Source: VAZQ01 sp963739175 (GTDB lineage: Bacteria; Pseudomonadota; Alphaproteobacteria; Rhizobiales; Xanthobacteraceae). Taken from it: 64,000 nt of DNA. The notes below the pieces were generated by a model, which was not told where the DNA came from, searched no databases, and saw nothing but the letters and a program-made list of their open reading frames with translations. The translations under genes were made by a program, and so were the position numbers. The DNA lies in NCBI GenBank assembly GCA_963739175.1, contig CAVTZH010000009.1:1426001-1490000 (forward strand), read 5' to 3'. Shown here piece by piece: positions 28,097 through 34,845 of the stretch (position 1 is the stretch's first letter; each line of letters starts with the position of its first letter).

Positions 28097-29035
28097 ATGG
28101 CCGATCAAGGCAGGTCCGAACCGCGCACGCCCGAACCCGGCATGCCCGAGCATTTGCGCCAGATGCTGGCGAGCCTGCGCGAGACCGTGCGCCCGTGGCT
28201 GCCCAAGCGCCTGCGCGGCGGCGGCGCCATCGTGCCGGTGGTGCGGCTTTCCGGCGCGATCGGGCTGTCGACCCCGCTGCGGCCGGGGCTGACGCTCGCG
28301 AGCGTCGCGCGTCCGCTGGAAAAGGCCTTCACGACGCGGCGTGCGAGCGCCGTCGCGCTCGCCATCAACTCACCCGGCGGCTCGCCGGTGCAGTCGCATC
28401 TGATCCATCTGCGCATCAAGCAGCTCGCCGCCGAGCACAAGGTGCCGGTGATCGCCTTCGCGGAGGACATTGCCGCCTCGGGCGGCTACATGCTCGCCTG
28501 CGCCGCCGACGAGATCATCTGCGACGACTCCACCATCATCGGCTCGATCGGCGTGATCGGCGGCTCGTTCGGGTTCGCCGGGCTGATGGAGAAGCTCGGC
28601 ATCGAGCGGCGGCTCTACACCTCGGGCGAACGCAAGGCCATGCTCGACCCGTTCCTGCCGGAGAAACCGGAGGACGTGGAACGGCTTAAATCCGTGCAAC
28701 ACGACATTCACGAGGATTTCATCGCGCTGGTGAAAGCGAGCCGCGGTGCGCGCCTCACCGGCCCAGAAAATGACTTGTTCTCCGGGGAATTTTGGACCGG
28801 ACGTAAGGCGATAACGCTTGGCGTCGCCGACGGCATCGGCGATTTGCGCACGGTGCTGCGGCAGCGCTTCGGCGACGACGTGCGGATGCCGCTCATCGGC
28901 CCCGAGCGTAGCCTGTTCGGGCGCACACGTCCGGGCGTCGGACTGCGGGAGCGTCTGTTCGGGGGCGTTGGTTTCGCCGACGAGCTGATCTCGGCGGTGG
29001 AAGAGCGGGCGCTGTGGTCGCGTTACGGCTTGTGA
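28097..29035 (+). CDS. S49-family signal peptide peptidase-like protease
   Basis: The 312-residue product matches the short SppA/SohB type. It has 'VALAINSPGGSPVQSHLIH' near residue 88, the catalytic serine segment 'FAEDIAASGGYMLACAADEI' near residue 120, and 'GSIGVIGGSFGF' near residue 150. The lysine 'SGERKAMLDPF' near residue 180 would complete the Ser-Lys dyad. No clear N-terminal membrane helix is seen, so it may be cytoplasmic. A GAGAGAACGTC region precedes the start. Confidence 0.88.
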   Translation: MADQGRSEPRTPEPGMPEHLRQMLASLRETVRPWLPKRLRGGGAIVPVVRLSGAIGLSTPLRPGLTLASVARPLEKAFTTRRASAVALAINSPGGSPVQSHLIHLRIKQLAAEHKVPVIAFAEDIAASGGYMLACAADEIICDDSTIIGSIGVIGGSFGFAGLMEKLGIERRLYTSGERKAMLDPFLPEKPEDVERLKSVQHDIHEDFIALVKASRGARLTGPENDLFSGEFWTGRKAITLGVADGIGDLRTVLRQRFGDDVRMPLIGPERSLFGRTRPGVGLRERLFGGVGFADELISAVEERALWSRYGL

Positions 29036-29124
29036 ACCTGCGCCGGACGCGTGGAGACTAACGCTGGCTCGCGACTCGCGAGCGACGACGTGAGGACGAC
29101 AGGAACTGGCAGAGGAGGCCTTGA

Positions 29125-29331
29125 ATGCCGTTTGTCATTCCGCCGCTGTTGAAATGGGCGCTCGCCGCCATGGGTGGCGCCGCCGTCATGACCTGGGCGG
29201 TCAAGGAAATCCGCCGCATCAACGAGGAGCTCGAGCGCGTCAGGGCGCAGCCGGCGATGGATGCCGCTGCCCGGCGGCGGCTGCCGACCTTGCGCCGTGA
29301 CCCGGCGACCGGCGAGTGGCGCGTAGTTTAG
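29125..29331 (+). CDS. Conserved small membrane protein, 68 residues
   Basis: The product has one N-terminal hydrophobic helix ('LLKWALAAMGGAAVMTWAV', residues 8-26), then a charged helix with 'INEELERVRAQ', and a C-terminal 'LRRDPATGEWRVV' that looks like a short beta tail. GGAGG lies 7 bases before the ATG. It follows the S49 gene by 89 bases and may be co-transcribed. The tail motif occurs in small conserved proteins of this order; the role is unknown. Confidence 0.7.
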   Translation: MPFVIPPLLKWALAAMGGAAVMTWAVKEIRRINEELERVRAQPAMDAAARRRLPTLRRDPATGEWRVV

Positions 29332-29332
29332 C

Positions 29333-29381
29333 GAGCATGATCCCGAAAAGTGGGAACCGGTTTTCGGATAAGATCATGCTC
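29333..29381. repeat. Inverted-repeat element with two nested stems
   Basis: The ends GAGCATGATC and GATCATGCTC are perfect inverted repeats. Inside, CCGAAAAGTGG faces CCGGTTTTCGG. It starts one base after the stop of the 68-residue gene. This element type is widespread between genes in Bradyrhizobium-like genomes. Confidence 0.75.
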
Positions 29382-29421
29382 AACTAAAGACGCTGCCTGT
29401 GTCAGCGCCGAAAACGAAAAA

Positions 29422-29450
29422 GCCCGGCCGCAAGGCCGGGCATTTTCGTT
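29422..29450 (-). terminator. Rho-independent terminator, usable on both strands
   Basis: A perfect 8-base stem, GCCCGGCC with GGCCGGGC, has a GCAA loop. On the reverse strand it is followed by five U residues, and on the forward strand by AUUUUCGUU. Position fits termination of the small reverse-strand gene that ends at 29479 and also of forward transcription from 29125. Confidence 0.85.
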
Positions 29451-29478
29451 GGCTGGTTGGCTCGTTTGTCGATGCGGC

Positions 29479-29592
29479 TCAGGCCATCTGGTCCCGGTCG
29501 GGCTTCATCAGGGCCTTCGCAACCATGACATGGCCGAAAAGCGCGACGAGCACGAACGCGGCGACAAACGCGGTGATCAGGATCTCAAGCAT
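29479..29592 (-). CDS. Small membrane protein, 37 residues
   Basis: A reverse-strand frame of 38 codons encodes a peptide starting 'MLEILITAFVAAFVLVALFG' and ending 'LMKPDRDQMA'. It has one membrane helix and a short polar tail. A strong GGAGGGAG ribosome-binding site lies just upstream of the ATG, and a clear terminator follows 29 bases after the stop. Together these make it a convincing independent gene despite its size. Function unknown; it may be a subunit-like or stress-type small membrane protein. Confidence 0.7.
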   Translation of the reverse strand: MLEILITAFVAAFVLVALFGHVMVAKALMKPDRDQMA

Positions 29593-29874
29593 GGCTCCCT
29601 CCGAATGCTGGTCCATTCATTAGACGGAGGGGCGTTGCCGCGAGGTTCACGCCGGTTCACGAGAATTTCGCCATTCTGGCCGGGGTTTTGCTGAAAACTC
29701 AATCAGTTCAAACGCTTGCAACTAGAAAATTTTTTTAGTCGTGCGCTGACCGTTGCCGTTGGCGGCTCCTCCTCCGGCGGCAGGGTGAAAGGAATTCCGA
29801 CTTCCCCGTTGCCTTGACCGCCGGGGCCGTGCGACTAGGTTCGCCCGTCGAATCTTCCAAGAAATCCAAGAGAA

Positions 29875-30810
29875 ATGGCCGATCTTCCCGCCCATATGCG
29901 CCCGGAGCGGTCGTTCCAGGGCTTGATCCTGGCGCTGCAGCGCTATTGGGCCGACTACGGCTGCGTGATCCTGCAGCCCTACGACATGGAGGTGGGGGCG
30001 GGGACCTTCCACCCGGCGACCACGCTGCGCGCGCTCGGGCCGAAACCATGGAACGCGGCCTATGTGCAGCCCTCGCGGCGCCCGAAGGACGGCCGCTACG
30101 GCGAGAACCCCAACCGCCTGCAGCACTACTACCAGTTCCAGGTGATCCTGAAGCCGAACCCGAGCGACCTGCAGGACCTCTATCTCAAATCGCTCTACGC
30201 CATCGGCATCGATCCGACGCTCCACGACATCCGCTTTGTCGAGGACGACTGGGAATCGCCGACGCTCGGCGCCTGGGGGCTCGGCTGGGAATGCTGGTGC
30301 GACGGCATGGAGGTGTCGCAGTTCACCTACTTCCAGCAGGTCGCCGGCTTCGAATGCGCGCCGGTCTCGGGCGAATTGACGTACGGACTCGAACGACTGG
30401 CGATGTATGTGCAGGGCGTCGAGCGCGTCTACGACCTCAACTTCAACGGCCGCGAGGGCGCCCAGAAGGTGACCTATGGCGACGTGTTCCTGCAGGCCGA
30501 GCAGGAATATTCGCGGCACAATTTCGAGCACTCCGACACCGCGATGCTGTTCGAGCAGTTCAAGATGGCGGAGACCGCGTGCAAGAACTACCTCGCCGCC
30601 GGCTGGTCGACCAAAGGCAACGCCAAGCACCACCTGATGGCGCTGCCGGCCTACGACCAGTGCATCAAGGCGAGCCACGTGTTCAACCTGCTCGACGCCC
30701 GCGGGGTGATTTCGGTGACCGAGCGGCAGAGCTATATTCTCCGGGTGCGCGAGCTCGCCAAGGCCTGCGGCGAGGCGTGGCTCGCGACCGATGCGGGAGG
30801 TGGGGCATGA
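29875..30810 (+). CDS. glyQ: Glycyl-tRNA synthetase alpha subunit
   Basis: The alpha subunit binds ATP and glycine and pairs with GlyS to charge tRNA-Gly. The 311-residue product has 'SFQGLILALQRYWADYGCVI', 'GAGTFHPATTLRALGP', 'PSRRPKDGRYGENPNRLQHY' and 'GLGWECWCDGMEVSQFTYFQ', all invariant in the family. It overlaps the next gene by an ATGA. glyS, usually adjacent, begins only at 32352. Confidence 0.97.
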   Translation: MADLPAHMRPERSFQGLILALQRYWADYGCVILQPYDMEVGAGTFHPATTLRALGPKPWNAAYVQPSRRPKDGRYGENPNRLQHYYQFQVILKPNPSDLQDLYLKSLYAIGIDPTLHDIRFVEDDWESPTLGAWGLGWECWCDGMEVSQFTYFQQVAGFECAPVSGELTYGLERLAMYVQGVERVYDLNFNGREGAQKVTYGDVFLQAEQEYSRHNFEHSDTAMLFEQFKMAETACKNYLAAGWSTKGNAKHHLMALPAYDQCIKASHVFNLLDARGVISVTERQSYILRVRELAKACGEAWLATDAGGGA

Positions 30811-31052
30811 GCGATCAGCAGCCGGAGATCGGCGGGACCGAGCCGATCGTTGTCGATGTGGTCGCGGGCGAGAGCTACTGGTGGTGCCGCTGCGGCCGAT
30901 CCAAGAGCCAGCCGTTCTGCGACGGCTCGCACGAGGGCACAGGTTTCGAGCCGCTGGAATGGAAGGCGGAACGCTCGCGCCCGATGAGCTTCTGCACCTG
31001 CAAGCGCACCAAATCGCCGCCGTTCTGCGATGACAGCCACGACGAGCTGTGA
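30807..31052 (+). CDS. CDGSH-type iron-sulfur protein, two domains
   Basis: The 81-residue product contains two CDGSH motifs. The first is 'CRCGRSKSQPFCDGSH' near residue 28; the second is 'CTCKRTKSPPFCDDSH', in which the last glycine position is Asp. Each Cys-Cys-Cys-His set can hold a 2Fe-2S cluster, as in bacterial miniature mitoNEET-like proteins involved in redox or iron handling. The start codon overlaps the glyQ stop (ATGA), so the two are translationally coupled. Confidence 0.88.
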   Translation: MSDQQPEIGGTEPIVVDVVAGESYWWCRCGRSKSQPFCDGSHEGTGFEPLEWKAERSRPMSFCTCKRTKSPPFCDDSHDEL

Positions 31053-31072
31053 GCGGCGAGGGGAGACGGACC

Positions 31073-31345
31073 ATGCTCGCTGGGGTGAGGAACGTGGCCT
31101 GGGGCGCGGCAATGGCAATGGCCGGCTTCCTGGCTCTGACGTTGGCCTGCTGCGTGTGGATCATCCTCTTCTTGGATGCCCGCTCTATTTTCTTCGGCCC
31201 GTGGGGTGTCTTTGATGACCAGCCCTCGATTCACGGTCAGGGCTTATTGGAAAGCCTCCTCGCTCTTGCGGTGGTGATATGGCTGATTGCTCGCGCGATC
31301 CGGCGTGTGTCTAGATCAATATCAACTTGCCACGAGAGGATGTGA
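31073..31345 (+). CDS. Hypothetical membrane protein, about 90 residues
   Basis: The product has two hydrophobic stretches ('AAMAMAGFLALTLACCVWII' near residue 10 and 'LLALAVVIWLIARAI' near residue 60) and a basic C-terminus. ATG at 31073 follows GGGGAG; an earlier in-frame GTG at 31049 would overlap the CDGSH stop. I do not recognise the family. Its 3' end lies 37 bases before the left repeat of the DUF559 unit, so the last residues may be of recent origin. Confidence 0.5.
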   Translation: MLAGVRNVAWGAAMAMAGFLALTLACCVWIILFLDARSIFFGPWGVFDDQPSIHGQGLLESLLALAVVIWLIARAIRRVSRSISTCHERM

Positions 31346-31382
31346 GCAGCGATATATGATGTGAGGCGAGCACGCCCTCTCC

Positions 31383-31422
31383 GTTCCCCTCCCCCTTGTG
31401 GGGAGGGGTCAGGGGTGGGGGT
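31383..31422 (+). repeat. Left inverted repeat of the DUF559 unit (empty CCCTCCCC repeat)
   Basis: The 40-base element starts GTTCCCCTCCCCC, has the loop TTG, then TGGGGAGGGG, and ends AGGGGTGGGGGT. The reverse of this element at 31835-31874 differs at a single base. It is the empty form of the repeats at 26760-26934. Confidence 0.9.
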
Positions 31423-31440
31423 CCTGCGTGGGAAACGTCG

Positions 31441-31848
31441 ATGTCGAAAGGCGATCGCGACCCGAAAACCTGGGCGCTCCTGGACCGATCGGTTCCTGAA
31501 TTGCCGCAACGCCGCTTCGCACGACAAATGCGTTCGTCACCTACCGACGCTGAGCGCAAGCTTTGGTGGCACCTGCGTCATCGCCTCTCCGTCGAGAATT
31601 CGCATTTCCGCAGGCAAGTCCGGATCAAGCAGTACATCGTCGACTTCGCATGTCATTCCGCCCGTCTCGTTGTTGAGATCGATGGTGGTCAGCATGCTTC
31701 GATGACAGCCGCGGATGCTGAGCGAACGAAGACGCTAGAGGCAAACGGCTACCGCGTTCTGCGATTCTGGAACAACGATGTGCTTGGCAACATCGACGGC
31801 GTGCTTGAAGTGATTCAGCGTGCCATGAGCGACCACCCCCACCCCTAA
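31441..31848 (+). CDS. DUF559 / Vsr-like endonuclease-domain protein
   Basis: The 135-residue product has 'RRFARQMRSSPTDAERKLWW' near residue 24, 'FRRQVRIKQYIVDFACHSAR' near residue 58, and 'VVEIDGGQHA' near residue 80. Its C-terminal strand is 'GYRVLRFWNNDVLGNIDGVL'. The D...ExDGxxH set resembles the PD-(D/E)XK or Vsr nuclease core. ATG at 31441 starts 18 bases after the left repeat. The TAA stop at 31846-31848 lies inside the right repeat, which also encodes the final 'DHPHP'. Gene and repeats therefore form one unit, placed between glyQ and glyS. Role as a repeat-linked nuclease is my inference. Confidence 0.85.
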   Translation: MSKGDRDPKTWALLDRSVPELPQRRFARQMRSSPTDAERKLWWHLRHRLSVENSHFRRQVRIKQYIVDFACHSARLVVEIDGGQHASMTAADAERTKTLEANGYRVLRFWNNDVLGNIDGVLEVIQRAMSDHPHP

Positions 31849-31874
31849 CCCCTCCCCACAAGGGGGAGGGGAAC
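31835..31874 (-). repeat. Right inverted repeat of the DUF559 unit
   Basis: The reverse complement matches the left repeat at 39 of 40 positions; the difference is C to T at position 28. It supplies the stop codon of the DUF559 gene. Confidence 0.9.
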
Positions 31875-32059
31875 AACCCGCGGCGCTACCGCGGCCAAAG
31901 GGCCGACTTGTGGGCGCTGCCAGTTAACCTGACCATTTCACCTTAACCCGCTCATTTTGAAATACCGGCGTTACGCGCCGCCAACCATCAATACGCTCCG
32001 CCGTGGAACGGCGCGCCGGTGCGCTCCATTGTCGTCATGGATCATCGCGAGGTGGGATC

Positions 32060-32266
32060 ATGGCGCAGTTCTCGTATGACGTCGTCCCGCACAAGGGCGG
32101 CTGGGCGATCCTGGTGACGCTCGGCGAGACCGACGCGTTTCCGACCAAGCAGGCGGCGTATGACGTGGCCGTCGAGCTTGCGCGCAAGCTCCGCTTCGCC
32201 GGCTTCTCCTTCCACGTGCATGGCGACCATCATCCGCCGGCGAAGAAGACCGCAGGCGCGCGTTAG
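32060..32266 (+). CDS. Conserved hypothetical protein, 68 residues
   Basis: The small protein starts 'MAQFSYDVVPHKGGWAILV' and continues 'FPTKQAAYDVAVELARKL' and 'GFSFHVHGDH'. The order strand, strand, helix, strand resembles DUF2188-type mini-folds that read 'hxxxxGWxV...A...A'. ATG at 32060 follows GGTGGGATC. It lies 86 bases before glyS, so co-transcription is possible. Function unknown. Confidence 0.65.
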   Translation: MAQFSYDVVPHKGGWAILVTLGETDAFPTKQAAYDVAVELARKLRFAGFSFHVHGDHHPPAKKTAGAR

Positions 32267-32351
32267 CCCCGCGCGCCAACTGAACAGAACCGGCGTGACA
32301 ACCGCGCCGGTGGCTGCTACCTGCGTTACCCCGACGGGGTAAACCGCAGCC

Positions 32352-34403
32352 ATGCCCGACCTCCTGATCGAACTGTTCTCCGAGGAAATCCCCGCGCGCA
32401 TGCAGCCGCGCGCGGCCGAGGATTTGCGCAAGCTCGTCACCGACCGGCTGGTCGCGGCCGGCCTCGTCTACGAGGGCGCCAAGGCGTTCGCGACGCCGCG
32501 GCGGCTCGCGCTCACGGTGCAGGGCGTGCCGGCGCACCAGCCGGACGTGAAGGAGGAGCGCAAGGGTCCGCGCGTCGGCTCGAACGAGGGTGCGATCAAG
32601 GGCTTCCTCAAGGCGGCGGGGCTCACCTCGATCGAGCAGGCCAAGGTGCAGCCGGACAAGAAGGGCGACTTCTACGTCGCGGTGATCGAGAAGAAGGGGC
32701 GCGCGGCGATCGACGTGATCGGCGAGATCGTGCCCGACGTGGTGAAGAGCTTCCCGTGGCCGAAATCGATGCGCTGGGGCGAGGCCTCGGCGAAGCCGGG
32801 CGCGCTCGGCTGGGTGCGGCCGTTACATTCGATCGTCGCGACCTTCGGGCCGGAAACCGAAGAGCCCGACGTGGTGCCGTTCTCTGTCGACGGCATTGCC
32901 GCGGGCGACGTGACGCACGGCCACCGCTTCCTCGCGCCCGCCGAAATCAAAGTCCGCCACTTCGACGACTATGTCGCCAAGCTCGAGAAGGCCAAGGTCG
33001 TGCTCGACCCGGAGCGGCGCAAGCAGTCGATCCTCGCCGACGCCAAGAACCTGGCGTTTGCGCAAGGCTTCGAGTTGGTCGAGGACGAGGGGCTGCTCAC
33101 GGAAGTGGCGGGGCTGGTCGAATGGCCGGTGGTGCTGATGGGCGCGTTCGAGGAAGCGTACCTCGCGATCCCCGGCGAGGTGATCCGCGCCACCATCCGC
33201 AACAACCAGAAATGCTTCGTCCTGCGCAACCCGAAAACCGGCAAGCTCATCAACCGCTTCATCCTGGTCTCGAACACCGAAGCCAAGGACGGCGGCAAGG
33301 CGATCGTCGCCGGCAACGAGCGCGTCATCCGCGCGCGCTTGAGCGACGCGAAATTCTTCTACGAGACCGATCTTAAGGTGAAGCTTGAAGACCGGCTGCC
33401 GAAGTTCAAGCAGATCGTGTTCCACGAGAAGCTCGGCTCGCAGGCCGAGCGCATTGAGCGCATTGAGCGATTGGCGGCGGAGCTCGCGCCGCTGGTGAAG
33501 GCGGACGTCAAGAAGGCGGCGCGCGCCGCGCGCCTCGCCAAGGCCGACCTGCTCACCGAAGTGGTCGGCGAATTCCCCGAAGTGCAAGGGCTGATGGGCA
33601 AATACTATGCTCAAGCTCAACGTGAGGATGAAGCGGTCGCGCGCGCGATCGAGGAGCACTACAAGCCGCTCGGCCCCGGTGATCGCGTACCCACCGATCC
33701 GGTGTCGATCGCGGTGGCGCTCGCCGACAAGCTCGACATGCTCACGAGCTTCTGGGCGATCGACGAGAAGCCGACCGGCAGCAAGGACCCCTATGCGCTG
33801 CGGCGCGCGGCGCTCGGCGTCATCCGGCTGGTGCTGGACAACGGCTTGCGCCTCAAGCTGCTCCAGATCGCCAAGAATCCCGATCTGCTCACCTTCTTCG
33901 CCGACCGCCTGAAGGTGCAACTGCGCGAGCAGGGCGCCCGCCACGACCTGGTTGACGCGGTGTTTGCTTTAGAAGGCCAGGACGATCTCCTCCTCGTCGT
34001 CCGCCGCGTCGAAGCCCTCGGCAAGTTCCTCGACAGCGAGGACGGCAAGAACCTGCTCGCCGGCACCAAGCGCGCCGCCAACATCCTGCGCATCGAGGAG
34101 AAGAAGGACGCCCGCGAATTCGTCGGCAAGCCCGACCCCTCGCTCTACCGCCAGGACGAGGAATGGGCGCTGTCGAAGGCGATCGACGCCGCCAAGGCGG
34201 AGGCCTCGACGGCGGTCGCGAAAGAAGACTTCGCCGCCGCCATGCGCGCGATGGCGAAGCTGCGCCCATCGGTGGACGCGTTCTTCGACAAGGTGACGGT
34301 CAACGTCGACGACAAGCCGATCCGCGAGAACCGGCTGCGGCTGTTGAACGAAATCCGCGAGGCCACGCGCGCCGTCGCGGATTTTTCGCGCATCGAGGGG
34401 TAG
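32352..34403 (+). CDS. glyS: Glycyl-tRNA synthetase beta subunit
   Basis: The beta subunit binds tRNA-Gly and is needed for charging. The 683-residue product is intact: 'MPDLLIELFSEEIPARM' at the start, 'FPWPKSMRWGE' and 'RPLHSIVATFG' near residue 150, and 'GEFPEVQGLMGKYYAQAQRE' near residue 400. It also has 'LADKLDMLTSFWAIDEKPTG' and the C-terminal 'DFSRIEG'. Length is normal. It is separated from glyQ by the CDGSH, membrane, DUF559 and small-protein genes. Confidence 0.97.
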   Translation: MPDLLIELFSEEIPARMQPRAAEDLRKLVTDRLVAAGLVYEGAKAFATPRRLALTVQGVPAHQPDVKEERKGPRVGSNEGAIKGFLKAAGLTSIEQAKVQPDKKGDFYVAVIEKKGRAAIDVIGEIVPDVVKSFPWPKSMRWGEASAKPGALGWVRPLHSIVATFGPETEEPDVVPFSVDGIAAGDVTHGHRFLAPAEIKVRHFDDYVAKLEKAKVVLDPERRKQSILADAKNLAFAQGFELVEDEGLLTEVAGLVEWPVVLMGAFEEAYLAIPGEVIRATIRNNQKCFVLRNPKTGKLINRFILVSNTEAKDGGKAIVAGNERVIRARLSDAKFFYETDLKVKLEDRLPKFKQIVFHEKLGSQAERIERIERLAAELAPLVKADVKKAARAARLAKADLLTEVVGEFPEVQGLMGKYYAQAQREDEAVARAIEEHYKPLGPGDRVPTDPVSIAVALADKLDMLTSFWAIDEKPTGSKDPYALRRAALGVIRLVLDNGLRLKLLQIAKNPDLLTFFADRLKVQLREQGARHDLVDAVFALEGQDDLLLVVRRVEALGKFLDSEDGKNLLAGTKRAANILRIEEKKDAREFVGKPDPSLYRQDEEWALSKAIDAAKAEASTAVAKEDFAAAMRAMAKLRPSVDAFFDKVTVNVDDKPIRENRLRLLNEIREATRAVADFSRIEG

Positions 34404-34410
34404 GGCCCGG

Positions 34411-34500
34411 CTCTCTCCCCGCTCATTCCCGCGCAAGCGGGAATCCAGGAATTTTCAGAAAGACTGGGTCCCCGCTTTCGCGGGGACGAGCGGAGACGAC
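34411..34500. repeat. REP element after glyS (empty form)
   Basis: It has two hairpins: CATTCCCGCGCAAGCGGGAA, and GTCCCCGC closed on GCGGGGAC by a three-base loop. Its outer bases match the repeat at 13891-14052, where a 67-base insert occupies the second loop. Confidence 0.85.
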
Positions 34501-34609
34501 TGCGAGCGCTGCTGCATCGCGGAACCTTTTCGTTGCCTCAATCGTCATTGGGGTGCATGAATCCCGCCATCTCCACCGCGTTCCGATCCATCATCGCCGG
34601 GAGTTTCGC

Positions 34610-34759
34610 ATGAACCCCTACGTTATCCCGGTCGGCGCCATTGTTGCAGGTGTTCTGGTCCTGCTGATGCCTCGGCTGCTCAATTATATCGTTGCGCTGG
34701 CGCTTATTGCTTACGGGCTCTATGAGCTCAACAAAGTTCATCCATTCATCACGGTGTGA
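34610..34759 (+). CDS. DUF3096 small membrane protein
   Basis: The 49-residue product reads 'MNPYVIPVGAIVAGVLVLL' then 'MPRLLNYIVALALIAYGL'. The two hydrophobic helices and the central 'PRLLNYIVA' are typical of DUF3096, a tiny inner-membrane protein of unknown role. CGGGAG precedes the ATG by 8 bases. It lies alone between glyS and ppdK. Confidence 0.8.
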   Translation: MNPYVIPVGAIVAGVLVLLMPRLLNYIVALALIAYGLYELNKVHPFITV

Positions 34760-34845
34760 CGCGCCGGTTGTCCAAAGGTTGAGCTTGCCTCGCTAACCCC
34801 TGCCGTGGTCATTAAAACGGCTGGGTACGATGGAATTTTTGAGTC

